A stretch of 64,000 nt of DNA from JAFGDI01 sp963667715 (GTDB taxonomy: Bacteria > Planctomycetota > Phycisphaerae > Sedimentisphaerales > SM23-30): NCBI GenBank assembly GCA_963667715.1, contig OY763926.1:2666001-2730000 (forward strand), given 5' to 3'. A program made the translations under genes and the position numbers. Below are positions 17,246 through 25,069 of the stretch, in pieces. Below the pieces are notes generated by a model. It was not told the origin of the DNA. It saw nothing but the letters and a program-made list of their open reading frames with translations, and did not search any database. Within the stretch, counting starts at the first letter, position 1. Every line of letters begins with the position of its first letter.

Positions 17246-18015
17246 TGTGCTTCTGCAAAAATAGAGGCTTTACACTGCTGGAGCTGCTCGTTGTAGCTAC
17301 TATTATATCGTTACTGGTAATGATAATCGCTCCTGCATTGAGTAATGCAAGGAATAGTGCAAGATCTGTAGTATGTATGAGTAGGCTCAGGCAGTTGTCA
17401 ATCGCTTCAATAAATTATACAGCTGCCAATAATGAGTATTATCCAATTGCATACTATAACCAAAGTACCTCAACAGAAATGGTATCGTATTGCTGGGATT
17501 TTATAAGTAAGAAAGACTGGAATGTTTCTCCTCCGGAAACTGAAATAACTCCCGGTTTATTATGGGCTTATACCGACAGTGGCGAAGTACAGCAGTGTCC
17601 CGGATATCGGGGCAATAGCAACTGGCTGTCAGACCCTTATACTGGCTATAATTATAATACAAGCTACATTGGAGGTGGCAGCGGCGAAAGTACCATGCAG
17701 CCGGCAAAAGATGGACAGGTAAAACACCCTTGTGCAACACTGATCTTTGGGGATGGAGAATATGCCGGTGGTGCCAATAAATTTATGAGAGCTCCGCAAA
17801 ACCGCCCTGATGATAGATACCAAAAGGATAATAATTTTTCATTTAACAGCAGAGTTGCCGGCACGCAAGGGTTCAGACATAACAAAAAAACAAATATCGC
17901 TTTTTGCGACAGCCATGTAAAGTCAACCGGTGATATCTACAGCGGCGGCCATGATGATCTGGCAGAAGGAACTGGCTTTATCTGTGATGATAACAGCATG
18001 TACGATCTTCGATAA
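17245..18015 (+). CDS. Prepilin-type (pseudopilin) protein with H-x9-DG-like C-terminus
   Basis: 256 residues. The N-terminus is a class-III prepilin signal: short basic leader MCFCKNRG, cleavage after Gly8, then FTLLE with the conserved Glu at +5 and a hydrophobic helix to about residue 32. The rest is a soluble domain with a GYNYNTSYIGGG stretch and a FRHNKKTNIAFCDSHVKS ending of the H-x-DG family common in Planctomycetota. Its ATG overlaps the stop of the preceding surface protein by one base (TAATG), so the two are translationally coupled. Planctomycete genomes hold many such proteins, usually with no known partner, but its place in a cobalamin-controlled unit is unusual. It may help to move or anchor the surface proteins through a type II-like machine. 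Confidence 0.88.
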   Translation: MCFCKNRGFTLLELLVVATIISLLVMIIAPALSNARNSARSVVCMSRLRQLSIASINYTAANNEYYPIAYYNQSTSTEMVSYCWDFISKKDWNVSPPETEITPGLLWAYTDSGEVQQCPGYRGNSNWLSDPYTGYNYNTSYIGGGSGESTMQPAKDGQVKHPCATLIFGDGEYAGGANKFMRAPQNRPDDRYQKDNNFSFNSRVAGTQGFRHNKKTNIAFCDSHVKSTGDIYSGGHDDLAEGTGFICDDNSMYDLR

Positions 18016-18020
18016 AAGTA

Positions 18021-18803
18021 TTATCGCTGAAGCTGGGTAAACTCCATAGTCGCCAGCTGGTCTTCAATCTTAATTGAGGTTAGCTGGATCTGCTTGTCAC
18101 CATCGTCAGGATTATTTATTACAGGCTTAACCTCAAACCTGCCGCCACGTAGAAGCTCAGGGAGTGCCTGGCCAATAAAACGCCCTAACTCTTTTTCTAC
18201 ACTTTGCTTTCCTGCTACATGATCATCTGACACAGTATTGTCAATATACATTTTAATCTTATCTGCCGCCTGAACCAGGTAATCCTGAATAACCATCATT
18301 GGAACACCAAGCATACCAGACTTAATAGTTTTTAGCTTAATAACCAACATTCCACCAGAATCGATCTGCGGCCTAAGTGCAATACTAACTACCGCATTGT
18401 AACTATCATATTTCATAGTAACAAATAATATGATCATGCCGTCGCGTAAACTTACCTGAGGATGCCTGATGGACACATCTGTATTGGCAAATTCCTTTTC
18501 AAGCAGTCTGGTAAGATCCTGATGCAATAATAGCTTGTTTAGCAAATCCGCCGATATAGACTCAGAAAACGATTCCATTGCGTATACATTATTATGTATA
18601 TCAGCAATTAACGAAATAGCCTGATCGACTGCCTGCTCCTGTTGCGCAAAGGTTATTGGCTCCGGAGAATACTCTGAAGGTTTGTAAACAGCCATTAGAT
18701 AAAGAACTACAACCAGCCCAACACAAGCAAAGACTGCTCCAATGAGTCCTATAAAAACACTGATAACAACTTTTCTTTTTTTGCTTTTTCTACGAACGAG
18801 CAT
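18021..18803 (-). CDS. Membrane-anchored protein of unknown function
   Basis: 260 residues. A basic start (MLVRRKSKKRK) and one long hydrophobic helix (about 12-38) give an N-in, C-out single-pass protein. The outer part (about 45-260) is a mixed helix/strand domain without cysteines or enzyme motifs; it has VSLRDGMIILFVTMKYDSYNAVVSIAL and LTSIKIEDQLATMEF, which look like the strands of a lipid- or protein-binding sheet, somewhat in the manner of YpmS/DUF2140 proteins, a weak guess. It ends five bases from the convergent pseudopilin gene, with no terminator between them. Confidence 0.65.
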   Translation of the reverse strand: MLVRRKSKKRKVVISVFIGLIGAVFACVGLVVVLYLMAVYKPSEYSPEPITFAQQEQAVDQAISLIADIHNNVYAMESFSESISADLLNKLLLHQDLTRLLEKEFANTDVSIRHPQVSLRDGMIILFVTMKYDSYNAVVSIALRPQIDSGGMLVIKLKTIKSGMLGVPMMVIQDYLVQAADKIKMYIDNTVSDDHVAGKQSVEKELGRFIGQALPELLRGGRFEVKPVINNPDDGDKQIQLTSIKIEDQLATMEFTQLQR

Positions 18804-19184
18804 ATAAAAACAACCTGAATATAGGGTAATAAATAATCACAAAGTGTAATAATATCGTCATTTATAAGGTAATTGGCAAGTAAAAAATACAATAACTGCC
18901 ACCTTATACTAAGTAATGTTCAGATAACACCTGAAGCATTGAACATAAAAGCCTTTCGTTAAAATCGTTATTACCGGAAAAAGATAAATGAAATATATGT
19001 CAAATGCCACTTAATAGAGCTAATCCATACCCAAAAAGAAGACGATACAAAATACGTTAATCTTTTGGTAGATATTGCGCAAACAACCAGGAGCAGGCTC
19101 AATTTAACATGAGCATTGTGTTGTATTGCAAAAAAAACCAAAAAATGATAATTCTATAGAGAAGAATGGAAGAAAGAGAAAATA
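18804..19184. other. Divergent intergenic region, nothing recognised
   Basis: 380 AT-rich bases between the unknown membrane protein and the HDOD gene. No coding frame, RNA gene or strong repeat seen; promoters for both genes presumably lie here. Confidence 0.45.
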
Positions 19185-20927
19185 ATGATGGAAGACGTAA
19201 CATCAGGTGAAATGCTGGCAACTGCGATCAATCCGCAAAGCAGAATAGTTCTGGATATGGAAGCAATTTCATTGCTTACCAAGCATAACTGGCTATTCAG
19301 CAGATTCGATATTGATGAAAGAGTATATATCTTTCACTGGCCAGAGACCGGGGAAAAATGCATGCTTTATGTCGTTGGTAACGATGACATGTTCATTTCC
19401 GCAGATGAGATGGTTAAGAAAATGCCAAATCTTAAGGAAAGCATCAACAATATCGCTTTTACACCGATAAGCTCAGAAAATATCAAGGGTGCAGACGAGC
19501 TTAATAAATGTGATCTGGTAATATCCCACCCTGATGATATTGAACATGACTTTTTCTTTATAATCTTTTCAACCATAGATTATCTCAATGGCGGCGGTGG
19601 CTTTAGCTATAATCAGCAAGACAATGTTTCTGATGCTATCTACGATCTGAAGAGATTTTCAATTGAGAAGACCAAAGCATCTGATGACGAAGTTGCAAGA
19701 TTCCACACATACTGGCAAAAGATCACACCATATATAGAAATATTTATGACCAGATCAAATAATCTTTCTATACAAGATCAGATAGTAAGCCAACTCAGCG
19801 ATAAATCAGATACATCAATATATGAGATGCAGGAAACACTTTTCAATCTGCTTTTAGTAATGTCAAATAAGGTAGGTATAAAGATCAATCCTCTATCAGT
19901 TACACCAGGTGACTCTCTGGAGCTGTGCTATAAAATCCTTGATTCATTTAAAAAGATGAGATTCTTCAGGTCCGTATCTGAAACCCCCAAGGAACCTCAA
20001 AAAGTTTCAGTCCCAAACAGCTATTACCAGAAACTCAAAGACCCGGAAAATTATCCGGTTCCCAATAAAAAGGCGATGGAAGTCTATTTTATCGCATGTC
20101 GAGAAAACACAGACTACGGCGAACTGGTTGAATCAATAAAAGAAGATCCGGCTTTAACTGCAAAGATACTAAAATATCTTAACACCCCTACCTTCAGGAC
20201 ATTAAATACTATTTCCAGTATCAGTATCGAAGCGTTAAGTATGTTCGGCTTGCCAAGGATCAAAGAAATAGCACTTAATGTTGCAATTGATTTCAGAGAT
20301 TTCGAGATAAAGTGTGAAGCGTTTAACTATAAAACATTTTATCAGGACTCACTCGCCTGCGCCATAGCAGCAAGAAATATAACTAACTATGTAAATAAAA
20401 CATCTCCTGAAAAGAGCCTGTTTACTCCTGATCAGGCCTATACAGTCGGACTTTTAAGCCAGGTAGGTAAACTGGCCTTTGCCGCTGTCTGTCCACAGCC
20501 CTACAATCGAATGCTATTGGAAGACACTGAAGGTGGCGGTCAGGAACTATGTGAAATGGAGAAAAAAGAGTTCGGTATAGACCACTGTGAAATAGCGTCT
20601 GATATGCTCTCAGAGTGGCATTTTTCAGATTCATTCTGTAAAGCTGTGAGATTCCAATATAAATATCCTGAAAACCAGGACATCTTTAAAGATGATGTTA
20701 TTGCAAGTGCACTGGCAAGCAAGCTAAAGGCCGCAGGTTTTATGCTAAGATGGAGCCGGACAATAAGTACGACCATAAATTCTTCAGGTGCAATGAATAA
20801 AAAGAATGTGATAACGACTTTAGATAAAGGTGCAAGTGAATTTGGCATCTGCCCGGGTAACTACCATAAGCAGGCCGTCACGACTCAAAAGGAATGGCAT
20901 ACCATGAAATCGATCATGGATGTATAA
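19185..20927 (+). CDS. HDOD-domain signalling protein with novel N-terminal region
   Basis: 580 residues, no signal peptide, cytoplasmic. Residues about 280-510 form an HDOD domain (YPVPNKKAMEVYF, SIKEDPALTAKILKYLNTPTF, ISSISIEALSMFGLPRIKEIAL, then YTVGLLSQVGKLAFA and the SDMLSEWHFSDSFCKAVRFQY tail). HDOD proteins are non-catalytic relatives of HD phosphohydrolases and act in signalling. The first 260 residues show no domain I recognise; they contain an acidic, mixed helix/strand region (YIFHWPETGEKCMLYVVGNDD). A GGAAGAAAG Shine-Dalgarno precedes the tandem ATG ATG start. It stands alone and ends in a terminator. Confidence 0.82.
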   Translation: MMEDVTSGEMLATAINPQSRIVLDMEAISLLTKHNWLFSRFDIDERVYIFHWPETGEKCMLYVVGNDDMFISADEMVKKMPNLKESINNIAFTPISSENIKGADELNKCDLVISHPDDIEHDFFFIIFSTIDYLNGGGGFSYNQQDNVSDAIYDLKRFSIEKTKASDDEVARFHTYWQKITPYIEIFMTRSNNLSIQDQIVSQLSDKSDTSIYEMQETLFNLLLVMSNKVGIKINPLSVTPGDSLELCYKILDSFKKMRFFRSVSETPKEPQKVSVPNSYYQKLKDPENYPVPNKKAMEVYFIACRENTDYGELVESIKEDPALTAKILKYLNTPTFRTLNTISSISIEALSMFGLPRIKEIALNVAIDFRDFEIKCEAFNYKTFYQDSLACAIAARNITNYVNKTSPEKSLFTPDQAYTVGLLSQVGKLAFAAVCPQPYNRMLLEDTEGGGQELCEMEKKEFGIDHCEIASDMLSEWHFSDSFCKAVRFQYKYPENQDIFKDDVIASALASKLKAAGFMLRWSRTISTTINSSGAMNKKNVITTLDKGASEFGICPGNYHKQAVTTQKEWHTMKSIMDV

Positions 20928-20935
20928 TAAAACAA

Positions 20936-20975
20936 AAAAAGAACCTGACTTAACTTGAAAATGGTTCTGTTTTTT
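20936..20975 (+). terminator. Intrinsic terminator of the HDOD gene
   Basis: AGAACC pairs with GGTTCT across a 17-base loop with flanking A/T pairs, followed by G and six T. Confidence 0.7.
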
Positions 20976-21047
20976 GATCTAAAAAGATGATTTTCAGAAG
21001 TTAATTTTAATATTGGACTAAAAAAACTTAAAAAAAATATTGCAATA

Positions 21048-21092
21048 AACTCTCTTGTATAATGATTTACAGAAATGCAAGGGAGTTTTTTT
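21048..21092 (+). terminator. Second intrinsic terminator upstream of dnaG
   Basis: AACTCTCTTG pairs with CAAGGGAGTT (ten base pairs, one G-U) and is followed by seven T. It lies 70 bases after the HDOD terminator with no gene between them. It is either a backup terminator or the 3' end of a small RNA starting near 20980. Confidence 0.7.
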
Positions 21093-21243
21093 ACAATTCC
21101 TTCACAAATATATAACATTATAAATAAACAACTTACGTCACAGTCCCAGTATTTTTGGCTTTTTTTTCATATTTTTTTGTTATTTCCCAATTATTTGTAT
21201 CCGATTTAGTTAAAAATATGCTAAAATAATTGGTCTCTTCTTT

Positions 21244-21272
21244 TTGACACCCCCCACTTTATGATATATACT
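21244..21272 (+). promoter_or_regulatory. Near-consensus sigma-70 promoter of dnaG-rpoD
   Basis: TTGACA at 21244-21249 and TATACT at 21267-21272 with the optimal 17-base spacer. The predicted transcript start (about 21279) falls on the longest-frame TTG at 21280 and therefore argues for the internal TTG at 21343, which has a Shine-Dalgarno. Confidence 0.75.
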
Positions 21273-21342
21273 TAAATGTTTGTTAGCTCCACAGCGGAGT
21301 AATAATAAGCACACGAGCCGGAAGAAAACTCCTGGAGGGCAA

Positions 21343-23160
21343 TTGCCAACCTACTTTGAGGACAGACATATAGGTGAGATCTTACAAGCAACTGATATAG
21401 TTGCACTTGTAAGTACGTATATGGCTCTCAAGCCTCAGGGAAAAGATTTTGTAGGGCTGTGCCCCTTCCACAATGACAGGCGTCCGAGTATGTTTGTCAG
21501 CCCGGGAAAGCAAATATTTAAGTGTTTTTCCTGCGGTGCCGGCGGCGATGTAATCAAGTTCATTATGCTTAAGGAAAGAATGACCTTTCCGGAGGCAGTG
21601 AAGTATCTGGCTGAACAGGCAAATATAGTATTGCCAGAGCGGGATACAAATCGCAGCAGTAGCCCGGGCCGTGAATACGACAGAAATAGCTTGGAGCTGG
21701 TAAACCGTTGGGCTGCCAAGTTTTACAGATCAGAATACGACAAAGTAGACGAAGGCCGGATAGCGCGAGATTATGTAGAAAACCGTGGAATATCCGAGTC
21801 AACAAGCCGGAAGTTTGGTTTAGGCTGGGCCCCTAAAGGATGGGACCTGCTAATAAAAGCAGCCAAGGCTGATAATATAGACCTGAAAGCGTTAAGCAAG
21901 CTCGGTCTGGTAATAGAAAAAGATAGCGGCGGCTATTACGACCGTTTCCGAGAAAGACTGATGTTCCCGGTTTTAGACGGGCTCAAACGAGTAATAGCAT
22001 TTGGCGGCCGAACACTTGCCAACGATCCGGCCAAATATATGAATAGTCCGGAAAGTGATCTATTCGATAAGAGCAGAAACCTTTTCGGTCTTCATGCCGC
22101 AAAAGATGCGATAGTAACAGAAAAAACGGCCATAGTAGTCGAAGGTTATACTGATTGCATAATGGCGCATCAGGAAGGTGTTTGTAATGTTGTTGCTACC
22201 CTTGGGACAGCAATGACAAAAGAACATGCCAGAATGCTAAGCCGCTATGCTCAGAAGATAATACTTATGTTCGATTCTGACCAGGCTGGTATGAAAGCAT
22301 CAGATAGAGCAATAGAACTTTTTTTTGGTCAAAACGTAGAAGTAGAGCTGGTTTCATTACCAGACGGTCAGGACCCTTGTGACTTCCTGCTGGCTAATGG
22401 CGGGCAGGCGTTTACCGCAGAGCTGGGTAAATCAGTAAATGCGATGGATTACAAGTGGGCCGCACTACTGAGAAATTACGAAAAGACTGATGGCATTAAC
22501 GGCCGCGGCAAGGCAATTGAAGAATTTTTGAAATTGACCAGCCAGATGAGCCGTCATGGTAATATAGACCCGATACGAGAAGGGTTGATAGTTAATAAAG
22601 TCGCTGGATTACTTAATCAGCAACCAAATATTATACACAGGCAGCTGGCATCAATGCGAAATAGTCAGCCAGCCAGTCAACAATTGAATAGCGAGCTAAA
22701 ACACAGCAAACTGTCTTTCGGGACGCTGGACGCTGTCAACAGAAGTTACCTGAATATACTGGAGGTTCTGCTAAATGAACCTGGATTTTATGGAATGGTA
22801 AAAGAACAGACGTCTGACCTTTCAGGATTAAGCCACCCGGTACTGAGACAGGTTTACGAACGAATCAAACAATGCTGTGAACAAATGGAGAGCCCTTCAC
22901 TGGGGGCCATCCTGGGCGGTTGTGAAAGCATAGAACTATGCAATATAATAACCGACCTAAGCCATACCGGTGAGATGCGAGGCAATTATGAAAAAACGCT
23001 TGAAGGAGCGTTCAGTTCACTTGCCATGCGAAATGAAAAGGTAGAAAGAGAAAAGTTGAAAGAGATGATAACTGATTCAGCCAATAGCTTTGACAGAGAC
23101 ACTTTGGATGTCATGCTGGCAGATTTACAGGCCAGGTTAATAAAACACAAGACAGAGTAA
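21343..23160 (+). CDS. dnaG: DNA primase DnaG
   Basis: The start is taken as the TTG at 21343 (after CTGGAGGG) because the promoter predicts transcription from about 21279; a longer frame from 21280 would add 21 poorly conserved residues. This gives 605 residues. The CHC2 zinc ribbon is seen as CPFHNDRRPS followed by FKCFSCGAGGD (Cys-His-Cys-Cys). The RNA-polymerase core and TOPRIM domain follow, with VVEGYTDCIM (catalytic Glu) and LMFDSDQAGMKA (metal-binding Asp pair). The C-terminal part is the helicase-interacting region. It synthesises RNA primers for replication. rpoD follows after 73 bases, as in the macromolecular synthesis operon, but rpsU is absent. The TTG start with GGAG upstream is shared with rpoD. 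Confidence 0.95.
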   Translation: MPTYFEDRHIGEILQATDIVALVSTYMALKPQGKDFVGLCPFHNDRRPSMFVSPGKQIFKCFSCGAGGDVIKFIMLKERMTFPEAVKYLAEQANIVLPERDTNRSSSPGREYDRNSLELVNRWAAKFYRSEYDKVDEGRIARDYVENRGISESTSRKFGLGWAPKGWDLLIKAAKADNIDLKALSKLGLVIEKDSGGYYDRFRERLMFPVLDGLKRVIAFGGRTLANDPAKYMNSPESDLFDKSRNLFGLHAAKDAIVTEKTAIVVEGYTDCIMAHQEGVCNVVATLGTAMTKEHARMLSRYAQKIILMFDSDQAGMKASDRAIELFFGQNVEVELVSLPDGQDPCDFLLANGGQAFTAELGKSVNAMDYKWAALLRNYEKTDGINGRGKAIEEFLKLTSQMSRHGNIDPIREGLIVNKVAGLLNQQPNIIHRQLASMRNSQPASQQLNSELKHSKLSFGTLDAVNRSYLNILEVLLNEPGFYGMVKEQTSDLSGLSHPVLRQVYERIKQCCEQMESPSLGAILGGCESIELCNIITDLSHTGEMRGNYEKTLEGAFSSLAMRNEKVEREKLKEMITDSANSFDRDTLDVMLADLQARLIKHKTE

Positions 23161-23233
23161 GATTGAGCAGTTACCAGAAACGTAATAATACAACAAAATA
23201 TAACTGGTTTGAAATATATAACGGAGAGCTGAA

Positions 23234-24997
23234 TTGCCTAATAACCCAAAATTAACCGAACAGCTAATACTAGAAAGCTTCCAGTCCCTGATCAAAAAGA
23301 GCAAGGAACGCGGCTATCTTACATATGAGCAGTTAAATGAAGAGCTTCCTGACGAAGCGGTCAATCCTGACCAGCTAGACGGTTTCTTAATGACCCTGGA
23401 CTCGCTGGGTATTGAGCTTATCGACAAGTCAGAGCTTGCCAAAAGATCAGCTAATAACGAAACTAATGCAAACGCTAAAGATACATCGGAAGAAGCTCTG
23501 TTTGAAGCTCTGGAAGATGATGAAGATCACGACAGCAACTTTGAAGAAGTTGAAGAAGATGATGAAGAAAATATCTTCTTTGAAGATCAGCGTATTGATG
23601 ACCCTGTCCGTATGTACCTTACCCAGATGGGTGAAATTCCTCTACTTACCCGTGAGCAGGAAATTGAGCTGGCCAAAACTATCGAAATGTCAAGAATGGT
23701 ATTTCGTCGCAGAATCCTCGAAAATGATTATTGTATAAGCGAAAGCATCAATATCATTGAACAGGTAGCAACTGGCGAGCTCCCATTTGACCGTACAATG
23801 CGTCTGTCGTCAAGCAATAATACCGTACGTAACAGCATAATCAACCGTATGCCTGGTAATATTGATACACTGAAAAAAATACTCGACGAAAATAGCCGCT
23901 GTCGTGACCAGATAGCTACTATGGACGATGAGCAGAAGATCAAAGAAATTAAGATCCAGATGAACCTTCGTCGCCAAAGAGCGTCGAAGCTTCTCGAAGA
24001 GATCGCACTTCGTACAAGTCGTGTAACACCATTTATTCAGAAACTGGAACATATTCTTAAGAAGATGGATAGCCTGCAGGCTATGCTGGCCGATCCTTCT
24101 AAGCATGGTTTAGCGTCAGATGACATTGAAGTCATTCAGGAAGAACTGGAAGGCCTTCGTGACATGATCATGGAAGACCAGACTGAACTTCGTGCCCGTG
24201 TTAAAAGAATTAAACGTGCATATAAAAGATACGAAACTGCAAAACGCAGACTTTCAGGTGCTAACCTGAGACTGGTAGTTTCTATTGCCAAGAAATACCG
24301 TAACCGCGGCCTGAGCTTCCTTGATATTATTCAGGAAGGTAATACCGGCCTTATGCGTGCTGTTGATAAATATGAGTTCCGTCGTGGTTATAAGTTCAGT
24401 ACTTACGCTACTTGGTGGATTCGTCAGGCTATTACTCGTGCTATTGCAGACCATGCCCGCACAATCCGTATTCCTGTCCATATGATCGAAGCTATGAGCA
24501 AGCTGCGTAATATCAGCAAGAAACTACAGCAGGAACTTGGTATTGAGCCAACGATCGAAGAGATCGCAGAAAAGGCCGATATGCCGGTATCTGAAGTTAG
24601 AAGGATCATGAAGATATCACGTCATCCGATCAGTCTTGACCGCCCTGTCGGCGAAAGCGAAGACAGCTACTTTGGTGACTTTATCGAAGATAGCGGAACA
24701 GAGAGTCCGGTACACGCAGCTACCCAGGAAATGCTCAAGGACAGGATCGAATCAGTACTAAATACACTGACCTACCGTGAACGTGAGATCATTAAACTAC
24801 GCTATGGTATCGGCGACGGCTACACTTACACCCTGGAAGAAGTTGGCCGTATCTTCAAAGTTACCCGCGAACGTGTTCGTCAGGTAGAAGCTAAAGCTGT
24901 ACGCAAACTTCAGCATCCGGTAAGATCACGCAAGCTCGAAGGCTTTATGGATAAGATCGACCGCAATGCTATGCAGTATGATGAAGAACTTGAATAA
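23234..24997 (+). CDS. rpoD: RNA polymerase primary sigma factor RpoD (sigma-70)
   Basis: 587 residues from a TTG start preceded by GGAGAG. Region 1.1 is about 1-75, followed by an acidic linker (EDDEDHDSNFEEVEEDDEE). Region 1.2 is DPVRMYLTQMGEIPLLTREQE. A non-conserved region spans about 170-320. Regions 2.1-2.4 contain NLRLVVSIAKKYRNRGLSFL, DIIQEGNTGLMRAVDKYE and YKFSTYATWWIRQAITRAI. Region 3 and region 4 (TYREREIIKLRYGIGDGYTYT, then VTRERVRQVEAKAVRKLQ) complete it. All primary-sigma signatures are present, so this is the housekeeping factor, consistent with the TTGACA/TATAAT promoters seen in this window. Codon use is richer in CGT and GGT than that of neighbours, as expected of a well expressed gene. 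Confidence 0.97.
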   Translation: MPNNPKLTEQLILESFQSLIKKSKERGYLTYEQLNEELPDEAVNPDQLDGFLMTLDSLGIELIDKSELAKRSANNETNANAKDTSEEALFEALEDDEDHDSNFEEVEEDDEENIFFEDQRIDDPVRMYLTQMGEIPLLTREQEIELAKTIEMSRMVFRRRILENDYCISESINIIEQVATGELPFDRTMRLSSSNNTVRNSIINRMPGNIDTLKKILDENSRCRDQIATMDDEQKIKEIKIQMNLRRQRASKLLEEIALRTSRVTPFIQKLEHILKKMDSLQAMLADPSKHGLASDDIEVIQEELEGLRDMIMEDQTELRARVKRIKRAYKRYETAKRRLSGANLRLVVSIAKKYRNRGLSFLDIIQEGNTGLMRAVDKYEFRRGYKFSTYATWWIRQAITRAIADHARTIRIPVHMIEAMSKLRNISKKLQQELGIEPTIEEIAEKADMPVSEVRRIMKISRHPISLDRPVGESEDSYFGDFIEDSGTESPVHAATQEMLKDRIESVLNTLTYREREIIKLRYGIGDGYTYTLEEVGRIFKVTRERVRQVEAKAVRKLQHPVRSRKLEGFMDKIDRNAMQYDEELE

Positions 24998-25021
24998 ACA
25001 TTATTCAGAATATTGAAACTT

Positions 25022-25061
25022 AAAAGGCTGATGAATACTCAAATCATCAGCCTTTTTTTTA
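25022..25061 (+). terminator. Terminator of dnaG-rpoD, partly bidirectional
   Basis: AAAGGCTGATGA and TCATCAGCCTTT form a 12-base stem, followed by a run of T. On the minus strand the tail is shorter (TTTTAAGTTT), so it may also help to stop the convergent glycosyltransferase transcript. Confidence 0.9.
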
Positions 25062-25069
25062 TTTCACGA

